Assembly (NCBI RefSeq): GCF_009829925.1
Contig: NZ_SNVJ01000003.1
Location: forward strand, 1-64,000
Origin: Teichococcus coralli
Lineage (GTDB): Bacteria > Pseudomonadota > Alphaproteobacteria > Acetobacterales > Acetobacteraceae
Length of the DNA: 64,000 nt
Reading direction: 5' to 3'
The notes beneath the pieces are model-generated. The model was not told the DNA's origin. It searched no databases and saw only the letters and a list, made by a program, of their open reading frames with translations. The translations under genes were made by a program, and so were the position numbers. Below, piece after piece: positions 1 to 7,685 of the stretch. Positions within the stretch are counted from its first letter, which is position 1. Each line of letters opens with the position of its first letter.

Positions 1-3000
1 CGGCGGCGCGCTCGGCCTCGGCCGCCAGGGCGGCGGCAACGTCGCGCGCCGCCCCGGTCCGCGCGCGCCCGGCGGCAAGCGCCTGCCGCGCCGACTCGAC
101 GCCCCGCCGCATCTGCTCAAGGTCCGGCAGGGTGCCCAAAGCGGCCTCCGCCTCGGCCTGCAGGCGTTCGGCCTCCGCGCGGTCCTCCGCCACGCGGGCA
201 AGCTGCGGCGCCAGCGCCCGCAGCCGGCTCTCGGCGCTGGCGGCCCGGCTGGCCAGCCGCGATTCCTCCGTTCGCGCCGCTTCCAGCGCCGCCTCGGCCT
301 TGCGGCGCGCGTCGCGGGCGGCGGCCTCGGCGGCCTGGGCGGCGCTCTCCTGCCGCGCCGTCTCGTCGCGCGCGGCGCGGGCTGCCGCGGCGTCCGGCAG
401 GGCGGCGAGCACCTCCTCGGCGGCCTCGCGCGCGGCCAGAGCGGCCTGCAACTCGGTCTCCAGCCGTTCCAGCTGCGGCCCAAGCGCGGCCAGACGGCTT
501 TCCGCCCGCTCGGCCTGGGCGTTGAGGCGCGCCTCGGCCTCGCGGGCACGGGCCAGCGTGGTTTCGGCGGCACTGCGCGCGGCACGGGCCTGGGACTCGG
601 CGCCTGCCGCCTGTGCCTCGGCCTGCTTCGCCGCATCCGCGGCGGCGGCAGCCTCCTTCGCGGCGGAGACCGCCTGCGCGAGCGCCTCCTCGGCGACGCG
701 CAGGCGGTTGCGCTGGGTCAGGCGCACCGCGCCGGGGCTGGGCGCGCCGGCCTGGATGCCGTGCCCGTCCCAGCGCCAGAGCGCGCCCTCCCGGGAAACC
801 AGGCTCTGCCCCGGCGCCAGCCGCGCCTGCAACACGGTGCCGTCGGCGCCCTCCGCCAGCAGCCCGATCTGCGACAAGGCACGCGCCAGTTCCGGCGGCG
901 CCTCGACAAGCTGGCCGAGCGGCGTGGCGCCCTCGGGCAACGGTGCCGGCACCTCCAGCGGCGGCAGGCGGCGCCAGTGGCGCGGCGCGCGCGGATCGGC
1001 GGGGCTTTCCAGCGCCTCGCCGAGCGCGGCGCCGAGTGCCGCCTCCAGCCCTGGCGGCACCATCACGGCTTCCAGGATCGGCGCCGCCGCACCCGGCTCG
1101 CGGGCGCGCAGCAGGTCGGCCAGGCCCTGCCGTTCGGCGTCGGCGCGGGCGCGGGCGGCCTCGGCGGCGCTGGCATTGCCCCGCGCCAGCACATGCGCCC
1201 CGGCGGCGGCGCTGCGCGCGCCCTCCGCCTCGGCCAGCGCCTTGCGCGCGGCCGCAAGCCTGGCATCCGCCTCGGCGGTCGCGGTGCGGGCGGCGTCCAG
1301 CGCCGTGGGGTCGGGCCGCTCGGCGGCGGCGGCATCGCGCTCCCGGCGCAGACGGTCGCGCTGCTCCGTCACCTGGCGCGCGCGATGGGCGGCGGCGTCG
1401 CGTTCGGCGGAGGCACGGTTGCGCGCCGATTCGGCCTCGGTCACCGCCCGGCGGGCGGCGGCGTGCCGCTCCTGCGCGGCGGCGCGGGCGGTCTCGGCCT
1501 GTTCCAGCGCGGCGCGCCCCTCGGCGATCGCGGTCTCGGCCGCCTGCCGGGCGGCACCAGCCGCCTCGATGGCCTCGGGCGGCACATGCGCCGCCTCGGC
1601 CTCGCGCTGCTGGCCGAGCAGTGTCTCGTGCTGCTGGCGGAGGCGCTCGCTGCGCTGGCGGGCGGCGTTCATCTCGCCACCGACGCGCGCCTGCTCGGCG
1701 GCCGCCTCGGCGGCCAGCTGCGCGGCGCGGTCCGCCTCGCGCTCCAGCCGGGCCACCGCCTCCTCGGCCTCGGCCTGCTCGGCAAGCGCGGCCTCGCGGC
1801 GCTCCGGCAGGGCGGCGACCACCCCTTCCAGCGTCCGCGCCTCCTCGCCCAGCCGCCCTTCGGCGGCGGCGGCATCCTCGACCAGCCGCTTCGCATGGCC
1901 GAGATCGTCGCGGATCTGCGCCAGCCGCGCCTCGGCATCGGCCAGGGTGGCGCGGGCGCGGCGTTCCTCCGCCTCCAGGCCCTCCGATTCGACGCGGTGC
2001 CGCTCCAGCGCGGTCCGCGCCTCGGCTTCCTCGGCACGCGGCGCAGGCAGCTCCCGCTCGGCGGTGAAGGCGCGTTTGGTGGCCGCCTCGGCGGCCTGTT
2101 CGGCACGGGCGGTGGCGGCGCGGGCGGCGGCATGGGCGTTGCGGCTGCCGGCCAGCGCCTTCTCGGCGCGGGCGACCAGCAGCGAGAAGTACTCGGCCTC
2201 CGCCTGCCGGGTCAGGCCGGAAAGGTTGCGATAGCGCGCCGCCTGCCGGGCCTGCCGCTGCAGCGACTGCCGCTGCACCTCTAGCTGGCCCTTCAGGTCG
2301 TCGGCGCGGGTCAGGTTCTGCTCGGCCTGACGCAGCTTCAGCTCCGCCTCGTGCTTGCGGGCGCGCAGCCCGGCGATGCCGGCGGCCTCCTCCAGCACCT
2401 GCCGGCGCTCCTCCGGCTTGGCGGCGATCAGCGTGGCCACCTTGCCCTGGCTCACCATGGCGGAGGAGCGCGCGCCGCTGCCGATATCGGCGAACAGCGT
2501 CTGCACGTCCCGCCCGCGCACCTCGCGGCCGTTGATGCGGAAGCCCGTGCCCTCGCCGCGCACGATGCGGCGGGTGATCTCCAGCTCGGCCGCCTCCTGG
2601 TGCGGCGGCGGGGCAAGGCCGGAGGCCTCCTCCAGCAGCAGCGTCACCTCGGCCTGGTTGCGCCCCGCGCGGCTGGCGGTGCCGGCGAAGATCACGTCGT
2701 CCATCTCGCCGCCGCGCATGGCGCGGGCATTGGTCTCGCCCATCGCCCAGCGCAGCGCCTCGACCACGTTGGACTTGCCGCAGCCATTCGGACCGACGAT
2801 GCCGGTCAGGCCCGGCAACACGTCCAGCGTGGTCGGCTCGGCGAAGGACTTGAAGCCGGCGATGCGCAGCCGCGCCAGCACCGCCCGCAGCGCCGCGGCG
2901 CGCGCCGCGGCCTCGGTGGCGGCGTCCCGCGCCGGCTGGGTGTCCTCGGCCGCGTTCTCCGCGGGCGCGGCGCCCTCCTCCGGAGCGCCCCCCTCAGGCA

Positions 3001-3013
3001 CGACCCCGGTCAA
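1..3013 (-). CDS. smc: Chromosome segregation ATPase SMC (3' part outside window)
   Basis: SMC homodimers form the ring-shaped condensin core that compacts and segregates the chromosome. The reverse strand reads without a stop from about 3013 to base 1. An N-terminal ATPase head has the motif GIVGPNGCGKSNVVEALRW, and GFKSFAEPTT near its start is typical of SMC. This is followed by Q-loop residues and a very long Ala/Glu/Arg coiled coil, broken by a hinge-like globular stretch around 720-1100. The second coil runs to the edge, so the C-terminal ABC signature and Walker B are not visible. Start choice is open: TTG at 3013 has AGGAGG ten bases upstream and overlaps the TGA of the upstream gene, but it adds about 44 residues before the usual N-terminus. 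GTG at 2881 (LARLRIAGFKSF follows) would give the normal length. Confidence 0.95.
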   Translation of the reverse strand, partial: MTGVVPEGGAPEEGAAPAENAAEDTQPARDAATEAAARAAALRAVLARLRIAGFKSFAEPTTLDVLPGLTGIVGPNGCGKSNVVEALRWAMGETNARAMRGGEMDDVIFAGTASRAGRNQAEVTLLLEEASGLAPPPHQEAAELEITRRIVRGEGTGFRINGREVRGRDVQTLFADIGSGARSSAMVSQGKVATLIAAKPEERRQVLEEAAGIAGLRARKHEAELKLRQAEQNLTRADDLKGQLEVQRQSLQRQARQAARYRNLSGLTRQAEAEYFSLLVARAEKALAGSRNAHAAARAATARAEQAAEAATKRAFTAERELPAPRAEEAEARTALERHRVESEGLEAEERRARATLADAEARLAQIRDDLGHAKRLVEDAAAAEGRLGEEARTLEGVVAALPERREAALAEQAEAEEAVARLEREADRAAQLAAEAAAEQARVGGEMNAARQRSERLRQQHETLLGQQREAEAAHVPPEAIEAAGAARQAAETAIAEGRAALEQAETARAAAQERHAAARRAVTEAESARNRASAERDAAAHRARQVTEQRDRLRRERDAAAAERPDPTALDAARTATAEADARLAAARKALAEAEGARSAAAGAHVLARGNASAAEAARARADAERQGLADLLRAREPGAAAPILEAVMVPPGLEAALGAALGEALESPADPRAPRHWRRLPPLEVPAPLPEGATPLGQLVEAPPELARALSQIGLLAEGADGTVLQARLAPGQSLVSREGALWRWDGHGIQAGAPSPGAVRLTQRNRLRVAEEALAQAVSAAKEAAAAADAAKQAEAQAAGAESQARAARSAAETTLARAREAEARLNAQAERAESRLAALGPQLERLETELQAALAAREAAEEVLAALPDAAAARAARDETARQESAAQAAEAAARDARRKAEAALEAARTEESRLASRAASAESRLRALAPQLARVAEDRAEAERLQAEAEAALGTLPDLEQMRRGVESARQALAAGRARTGAARDVAAALAAEAERAA

Positions 3014-3630
3014 GCGCCGGAGGCCTCCTGCACCAGCTGGGAGAAGCGGTCGAAGGACAGTTCGCCCGGAACCACCTTCGAAGCGCCGAAGGCGAAGCTG
3101 GGGGTGGAGCTGACCTTGTACTGCTGCTCCGCCTTCAGCCGCTCCTCCAGGATGGCGCGGCGCAGCGCCTCGTTGTTGATTGCGGCGTCCACCTGCTGGC
3201 GGTTCATCCCCGCCAGGGCGGCGATCTTGGCGATCTCGGCGATGTTGTCGGCGTTGCGGTTGAAGGCCCAGCGCTCCTGGCTGGAAAGCAGCGCGCCGAT
3301 GAAGCCTTCATAGCGCTCCGGCGGCAGGGAGCGCGCCACCTGGGCGGCCGCCAGGGCAAGCTGGTCCAGCGGGAAGTCGCGCCAGACCATCCGCATCCTG
3401 CCCTTCTCCACCAGCTCCTGCTTCACGCGCGGCCAGGTCTCGCGGTGGAAGGCGGCGCAATGCGTGCAGGTCAGCGAGAAGAACTCCTGCACCGTTACCG
3501 GGGCGTTGGCGGGGCCGGCCGAGCGCTCGCCGAGATCGACGCCGCCCCCCTGTGGGGTTCCCTGGGCGGCTGCGGCGACGGGGAGCAGAACGGCCGGGGC
3601 CAGCATCAGCGTGCGGCGGGAGAGAGACAT
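3010..3630 (-). CDS. DsbA-family periplasmic thioredoxin-fold protein
   Basis: Predicted exported thiol oxidoreductase of 206 residues. It begins with a signal peptide (MSLSRRTLML, then a hydrophobic run ending AAAQG). The mature part has a thioredoxin-like strand followed by the active site C-T-H-C in FSLTCTHCAAFH, an inserted alpha-helical region, and the cis-proline loop STPSFAFG near residue 175. This layout is that of the DsbA/BdbD-like thioredoxin_4 family, which introduces or reshuffles disulfides in envelope proteins. The active-site dipeptide is Thr-His rather than the Pro-His of E. coli DsbA, so redox behaviour may differ. Its stop overlaps a possible TTG start of smc, and this dsbA-like/smc order suggests co-transcription. 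An exact DsbA role is inferred from the fold and motif only. Confidence 0.88.
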   Translation of the reverse strand: MSLSRRTLMLAPAVLLPVAAAAQGTPQGGGVDLGERSAGPANAPVTVQEFFSLTCTHCAAFHRETWPRVKQELVEKGRMRMVWRDFPLDQLALAAAQVARSLPPERYEGFIGALLSSQERWAFNRNADNIAEIAKIAALAGMNRQQVDAAINNEALRRAILEERLKAEQQYKVSSTPSFAFGASKVVPGELSFDRFSQLVQEASGA

Positions 3631-3781
3631 GGAAGCTCCTTCGGCTTGGCGATGGCGGCGCCGCGTCCGGGCGGGCGGCCTGCGCCGTCTCTAGCGCAGA
3701 ATCCCACCCCGAGGCGATCCCGCCGCAGATGGCCGGGCGGCGGGCAACTGTCCATCCTTCGTTGCACTTCGCCATGCCGGC

Positions 3782-4303
3782 TCAGCGGCGGCGGTAGACC
3801 CCCTGCCCCAGCCGCGCCAGGGCGGCGCGCAGCTCCGGGTCCGGCACCGCCTCCAGCGCCTCGCTCACCGCGGCCGGCAGCTTCGCCGGCGGCGGCCGCT
3901 TGGCGCGGGGGGCGGGGGGCGGCATGGCGCCCTGCACGAAGCGCAGCCGCTCCACCAGCCGCTGCCCGAGCGCGGTGTTGATCCGGGCGACGAGCTGGGG
4001 CGCCATGTGCTGCAGCTCCATCGCCATCGGGCCGGCGCAGCGCAGCGTCAGCGTGCCGCCGGTCATGCGCAGCGGCATGCTCTGCGCCGCCAGCGCGGGC
4101 CCGACGATCTCCGGCCAGTCGGTCATCAGGTGCGCGGCGGCCGGGCTGCGCCGCTTGAAGGCGGGCCGCGTCAGGCGCGGCAGCAAGGCCGAAAGCGGGC
4201 GTGGCCCGAGATCCGCCCGCCAGACGGGGGCGGGCCGGGTCGCCTCCTCCGGTTTTTCCGTCCGGGGACTTGATCCGCGCGGCGGTTCGTCCTCTTCCTG
4301 CAT
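3782..4303 (-). CDS. DUF721 / DciA-like protein
   Basis: A 173-residue cytoplasmic protein of the DUF721 family, which includes DciA, the ancestral loader of the replicative helicase DnaB in bacteria lacking DnaC. The conserved core lies at about residues 37-125: RPLSALLPRLTRPAFKR, then W-PEIVGP-LAAQSMPLRM, then a beta-strand pair ending in MAMELQHMAPQLVARIN. Flanking regions are Pro/Arg-rich and probably disordered. The start codon lies two bases from the proposed mutY start on the other strand, so the two genes are head-to-head with no room between the start codons. DciA function is a family-level inference. The neighbouring smc and mutY make a chromosome-maintenance role reasonable but do not prove it. 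Confidence 0.8.
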   Translation of the reverse strand: MQEEDEPPRGSSPRTEKPEEATRPAPVWRADLGPRPLSALLPRLTRPAFKRRSPAAAHLMTDWPEIVGPALAAQSMPLRMTGGTLTLRCAGPMAMELQHMAPQLVARINTALGQRLVERLRFVQGAMPPPAPRAKRPPPAKLPAAVSEALEAVPDPELRAALARLGQGVYRRR

Positions 4304-4305
4304 CC

Positions 4306-5418
4306 GTGCTTCCCTCCGCTTCCGACCTGCTCGCCTGGTACGACCGTCACCGCCGCCGCCTCCCCTGGCGGGAGGCGCTGCGCGACCCCTACCGCATCTG
4401 GCTCTCCGAAGTCATGCTGCAGCAGACCACCGTCGCCGCCGTAACGCCGCGCTGGCGCCGCTTCCTCGACCGCTTCCCGACCGTGGAGGGGCTGGCCGCC
4501 GCGCCCTGGGAGGCGGTGGCCGAGGAATGGGCCGGGCTCGGCTACTACGCCCGCGCCCGCAACCTGCATGCCTGCGCCCAGGCCGTCACGGCGCGCGGCG
4601 GCTTTCCCGATACGGTGGAAGGGCTGCGCGCGCTGCCGGGCATCGGCGCCTATACCGCCGCCGCCGTGGCCGCTATCGCCTTCGATAGGCCGGTGGTGCC
4701 GCTGGACGGCAATGTGGAGCGCGTGACCAGCCGCGTGAAGGCGGTGGAGGAGCCGCTGCCCGCCGCCCGCCCCCGCCTTGCCGCCCTGGCGCAGGGCTGG
4801 ATGAGCCAATCCGCAGCGCAGGCCCGGCCGGCCGACTTCGTGCAGGCGCTGTTCGACCTCGGCGCCACCATCTGCACACCGCGCAATCCCGCCTGCGCCC
4901 TCTGCCCCTGGCAGGCGGGCTGCGAGGGCCGCAAGGCGGGCATCGCCGCAAGCCTGCCGCGCAAGGCGCCCAGGGCGGCGCGGCCGACAAAGTTCGGCGT
5001 GCATTTCCTGCTGCGGGACGACGAGGGCCGCCTGCTGCTGCGCCGCCGGCCGCCCACCGGCCTCCTGGGCGGCATGCTGGGCCTTCCCGGCACCCCCTGG
5101 CGGGAGGAAAGCTGGGCGGAGGAGGAGGCACTCGCCTTCGCGCCCGTTGCCGCCCTTGACTGGCGCCCGCTGCCCGGCGAGGCGAAGCACGGCTTCACCC
5201 ATTTCGAGCTGCGCATGTCGCTGCTGACGGCCACCGCACCGCCCGCCTTGCGCACCGAAGGCGAATGGTGGCCGCCGCCAGCCGCCGCCCAGGCGCTGCC
5301 CGGTGCCATGCGCCGGCTGCTGACGCTTGCCGAAGGCGCCGGCGCCATGGCAAGCCCTGTTCCCCGCGCGCCTCGCCCCGGGCCGCGCAAACGAACACAG
5401 ACGGGACGCCCCGCATGA
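4306..5418 (+). CDS. mutY: A/G-specific adenine DNA glycosylase MutY
   Basis: Removes adenine mispaired with 8-oxoguanine, preventing G:C to T:A transversions. The 370-residue product shows the HhH-GPD core in order: WYDRHRRRLPWR, the catalytic-Glu region SEVMLQQTTV, the helix-hairpin-helix LPGIGAYTAAAVAAIAF, the catalytic Asp in VPLDGNVERV, and the 4Fe-4S cluster cysteines in CTPRNPACALCPWQAGC. A C-terminal NUDIX-like recognition domain follows (FLLRDDEGRLLLRRRPPTG onward). The GTG at 4306 gives the expected N-terminus LPSASDLLAWYDRH; an earlier GTG at 4201 is in frame but would lie inside the opposing DUF721 gene. No Shine-Dalgarno is visible at 4306, so a leaderless mRNA is possible. The stop overlaps the bioY start as ATGA. 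Confidence 0.95.
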   Translation: MLPSASDLLAWYDRHRRRLPWREALRDPYRIWLSEVMLQQTTVAAVTPRWRRFLDRFPTVEGLAAAPWEAVAEEWAGLGYYARARNLHACAQAVTARGGFPDTVEGLRALPGIGAYTAAAVAAIAFDRPVVPLDGNVERVTSRVKAVEEPLPAARPRLAALAQGWMSQSAAQARPADFVQALFDLGATICTPRNPACALCPWQAGCEGRKAGIAASLPRKAPRAARPTKFGVHFLLRDDEGRLLLRRRPPTGLLGGMLGLPGTPWREESWAEEEALAFAPVAALDWRPLPGEAKHGFTHFELRMSLLTATAPPALRTEGEWWPPPAAAQALPGAMRRLLTLAEGAGAMASPVPRAPRPGPRKRTQTGRPA

Positions 5419-5936
5419 CGCAACTGACCGCAACCCGCGCCCGCACCGGCCTGCAACTCGCCGGCTTCGCCCTGCTCGGCTCCGCCGCCCTGGCCGCCTC
5501 GGCGCAGATCACCCTGCCGATGTGGCCGGTCCCCGCCACCATGCAGACGCTGGTCGTGCTGCTGCTCGGCGCGCTTGGCGGCGCCCGGGTGGGAGCGGCC
5601 GCGGTGCTGGCCTACCTGGTGGAAGGCGCGCTCGGCCTGCCGGTCTTCGCCGGCGGCACCGCCGGCCCCGCGGTGCTGATGGGTCCGACCGCCGGCTTCC
5701 TGCTCGGCTTCCTGCCCGCCGCCGCGCTGGCCGGCCTTGCCCGCGGCTCGCTGCCGCGTCAGGCCGCCGTGCTGACCGCGGCGCACCTGCTGCTCTTCGT
5801 GCCGGGCGTGCTGTGGCTGGCCCAGTTCACCGGCCTGGAGAAGGCAGTGATGGCGGGCTTCGTGCTGTTCATCCCCGGCACGGTGGTGAAGACCGCCCTG
5901 GCCCTCGCCACGCTGCGCGCCCTGCGCCGCGCCTGA
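5415..5936 (+). CDS. bioY: BioY biotin transporter S-component
   Basis: Integral membrane protein of 173 residues that binds and imports biotin, either alone or as the substrate-specificity subunit of an ECF transporter. The sequence is almost entirely hydrophobic with about six membrane segments. It carries the family features QITLPMWPVPATMQTLVVLLLGALGG and the central LVEGALGLPVFAGG...GPTAGFLLGF. No bioM/bioN energising genes are next to it, so it works alone or shares ECF subunits encoded elsewhere. The start ATG at 5415 overlaps the mutY TGA, so the two are translationally coupled, an unusual functional pairing. Confidence 0.92.
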   Translation: MTQLTATRARTGLQLAGFALLGSAALAASAQITLPMWPVPATMQTLVVLLLGALGGARVGAAAVLAYLVEGALGLPVFAGGTAGPAVLMGPTAGFLLGFLPAAALAGLARGSLPRQAAVLTAAHLLLFVPGVLWLAQFTGLEKAVMAGFVLFIPGTVVKTALALATLRALRRA

Positions 5937-5951
5937 ACCGAAGCGCATCCC

Positions 5952-6003
5952 TGGCAGGCGCGTGCCTGCCAACCTTCGCCGGGGTGGCAGCGGCCACCCC
6001 GGC
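5952..6003. terminator. Two perfect hairpins between convergent genes
   Basis: The gap between bioY and the convergent repeat-protein gene holds two perfect inverted repeats. The first is TGGCAGGC-GCGT-GCCTGCCA at 5952-5971. The second is an 11-bp stem with AGCG loop at 5978-6003 (GCCGGGGTGGC pairing with GCCACCCCGGC). Neither is followed by a T run. They could act as bidirectional transcription stops or mRNA 3'-end stabilisers. A similar GGGTGGC/GCCACCC stem occurs at 27753-27770. Confidence 0.6.
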
Positions 6004-6032
6004 CCCCACGATCCCCAAGGCCTCAGCGGACG

Positions 6033-7463
6033 TCAGGCGAGCCAATCCGTCAGGGGCAGGCCGGGACCGAAGGTCACGCTGCCGTCGTGGTGGATCGCGG
6101 CGTGGAACAGCGGATTCCCCTCGGCGTCCTGCAGATCCGCGGCGACGATCCAGGGCTTCGCGTTCGCCGCGTCATGGCTGAGCACCAGCGTCGCGCCATC
6201 GCCCAGCCCGGCGGTGCGCAGCACCACCGTGCCGTCGCGGCTGATGCTCTGCCGCCAGGGCAACTCACCGAACATCTCCCCCAGCGAGGCGTCGTCGCGC
6301 AGGACCAGCGTGCAGGCGGGAAGGCCATCGGCCAGCAGGACACGCATCTGGACGCGCCAGGGTTCGGCCTCCGCCGCGTCGCTCCGCAGCACCACGCGGA
6401 ACCCGGCGTCGAGCTCCACCACGCCTTCCAGAACCCGCCCCTGCGCGTCCTGCATGGTTGCGCAGCCACTCCAGGGATGCGATCCGGCCGCATCGAGGAA
6501 CCGCTCCGTGGCGGTGCCGTCGTCCTGCATCACCTGCTCATGCAGCATGCGGCCGGCGGCGTCATAGTCCCGCCGCAGCGTCTGCCAACTGGCTGCTCCG
6601 GCCGCGTCGTACCGTGTCAGGCTGCGGCTGCCGTCGTCGAGGTTGACCGTCTCCGAGGTCAGGCGTCCCGCGCCATCCCAGGTCCGGCTGATGCTGGACC
6701 AGGGCGCCGAGCCAGCGGCATCATAGTCGATGGACACGCGCCCGCCCTCGTCGGGCAACTTGTCCAGGCGCGTGCGGGCGCCTGCCGCGTCGTAGGTGAT
6801 CGCGATCTCCGACCAGCTCTCCGCGCCGGTCACGTCGTAACGGGTGAGCGTGCGGCTCCCATCCGCGTGGCTTTCCGTCACCAGCAACAGGTTTCCTTCC
6901 GCGTCATAGGTGTAGCGGCTGGAGCTGCGGGCGCCATCGGCCGGCCTGACAGCTTCCGTGAGCAGATGCCCCGCGGCATCGAAGCTCCGCTGCACGAGCT
7001 CGATGCGGCCATCGTCGCCTTGCCTTTCCTGCCGTACCACCTGGCCTTCCGCGCTGCGCGTGATGGCCATCCGCGCCCAGGCCTCGGCATCCGCGGCATC
7101 GAAGAAGACGGTCAACGAGCTTCCGTCGTCACGCTCCTCGCGCGTTCCGTCGCGCCGGCCCAAGGCGTCGTAATGGATGGTGAAGCTGTTCCAGGGTTCC
7201 GCCTCCGCCGGGTCGTAGCGCGTGACGCTGCGCGCGCCATCCGCCTCCCACACCGCGAGGGAGGCGAGTCGCCCGGCGGTGTCGTAGGCCTGCGTCCGGC
7301 TCGCCCAGAGGATGCCGGCGGGGTCGATGTCGGTCGTCGCCGCCTCGCCGCCATCCAGCGCCAGCTCGCGGCGGAGGAGCCGGCCAAGCGTGTCATAGAA
7401 CAAGGTTCGCGAGGCCCAGGAGGCCTCCTCGGCGAGATCCGTGATGACCCGCTGCATTGCCAT
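6033..7463 (-). CDS. YD/W-repeat protein, paralogue A
   Basis: Function not recognised. The 476-residue acidic protein is almost wholly made of a degenerate 38-residue repeat. Each unit contains Tyr-Asp-x-Ala-(Gly/Glu) then Trp about six residues on, a second Tyr-Asp-x-x-Gly-Arg-Leu, then Asp-Asp-Gly-Ser. Examples are RYDPAEAEPW followed by HYDALGRRDG and RDDGSS, repeated about nine times. The YD-x-x-G-R-L half resembles RHS/YD repeats, but the alternating W half does not match the standard RHS unit. There is no signal peptide, membrane segment or toxin-like C-terminus. N-terminus (QRVITD...ASW...TL.YD..GRL) and C-terminus (DG.TL...D.A....W...) are shared with the two genes upstream, so the set arose by duplication. 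A GGGGAAGG sequence precedes the ATG. Confidence 0.75.
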   Translation of the reverse strand: MAMQRVITDLAEEASWASRTLFYDTLGRLLRRELALDGGEAATTDIDPAGILWASRTQAYDTAGRLASLAVWEADGARSVTRYDPAEAEPWNSFTIHYDALGRRDGTREERDDGSSLTVFFDAADAEAWARMAITRSAEGQVVRQERQGDDGRIELVQRSFDAAGHLLTEAVRPADGARSSSRYTYDAEGNLLLVTESHADGSRTLTRYDVTGAESWSEIAITYDAAGARTRLDKLPDEGGRVSIDYDAAGSAPWSSISRTWDGAGRLTSETVNLDDGSRSLTRYDAAGAASWQTLRRDYDAAGRMLHEQVMQDDGTATERFLDAAGSHPWSGCATMQDAQGRVLEGVVELDAGFRVVLRSDAAEAEPWRVQMRVLLADGLPACTLVLRDDASLGEMFGELPWRQSISRDGTVVLRTAGLGDGATLVLSHDAANAKPWIVAADLQDAEGNPLFHAAIHHDGSVTFGPGLPLTDWLA

Positions 7464-7685
7464 GCCGCGCCTTCCCCGATGCTGGCGGTTTGACTCGGGT
7501 GCCGCAGTCTTCGCCGGCGAGGTCAGCGCATTTTGCGGCAGGCTTTTGGCTTGGAAGCTCTGGCGGCAACCTCACGAAAATGTAAGCGGAGCTTCCGTCG
7601 CTGTAAATGCCCACGGGCCAGGCGGGGCTGCCGTTGTCCCCCCCCCCCCCGGCCCCGATGCGGGCGGCGGAAGCGGCCCGGCCGA
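7464..7685. repeat. Intergenic spacer with a 13-C homopolymer
   Basis: The spacer between paralogues A and B contains an uninterrupted run of 13 cytosines at 7638-7650, flanked by GTTGT and GGCCCC. No convincing coding sequence is seen. On the minus strand the tract is poly-G, about 175 bases upstream of the paralogue A start codon and downstream of paralogue B. Such tracts are prone to length change by slippage and to sequencing error. Confidence 0.7.

Noticed and set aside
132..2284. Long plus-strand Ala/Ser/Arg-rich and Gly/Leu-rich open frames
   Set aside because: They are antisense shadows of smc. The minus strand gives the conserved SMC head and coiled coil, whereas these frames have arbitrary composition caused by high GC.
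5952..6003. Canonical rho-independent terminator of bioY
   Set aside because: Stems are perfect but no T run follows on either strand, so it was kept only as a probable 3'-end structure.
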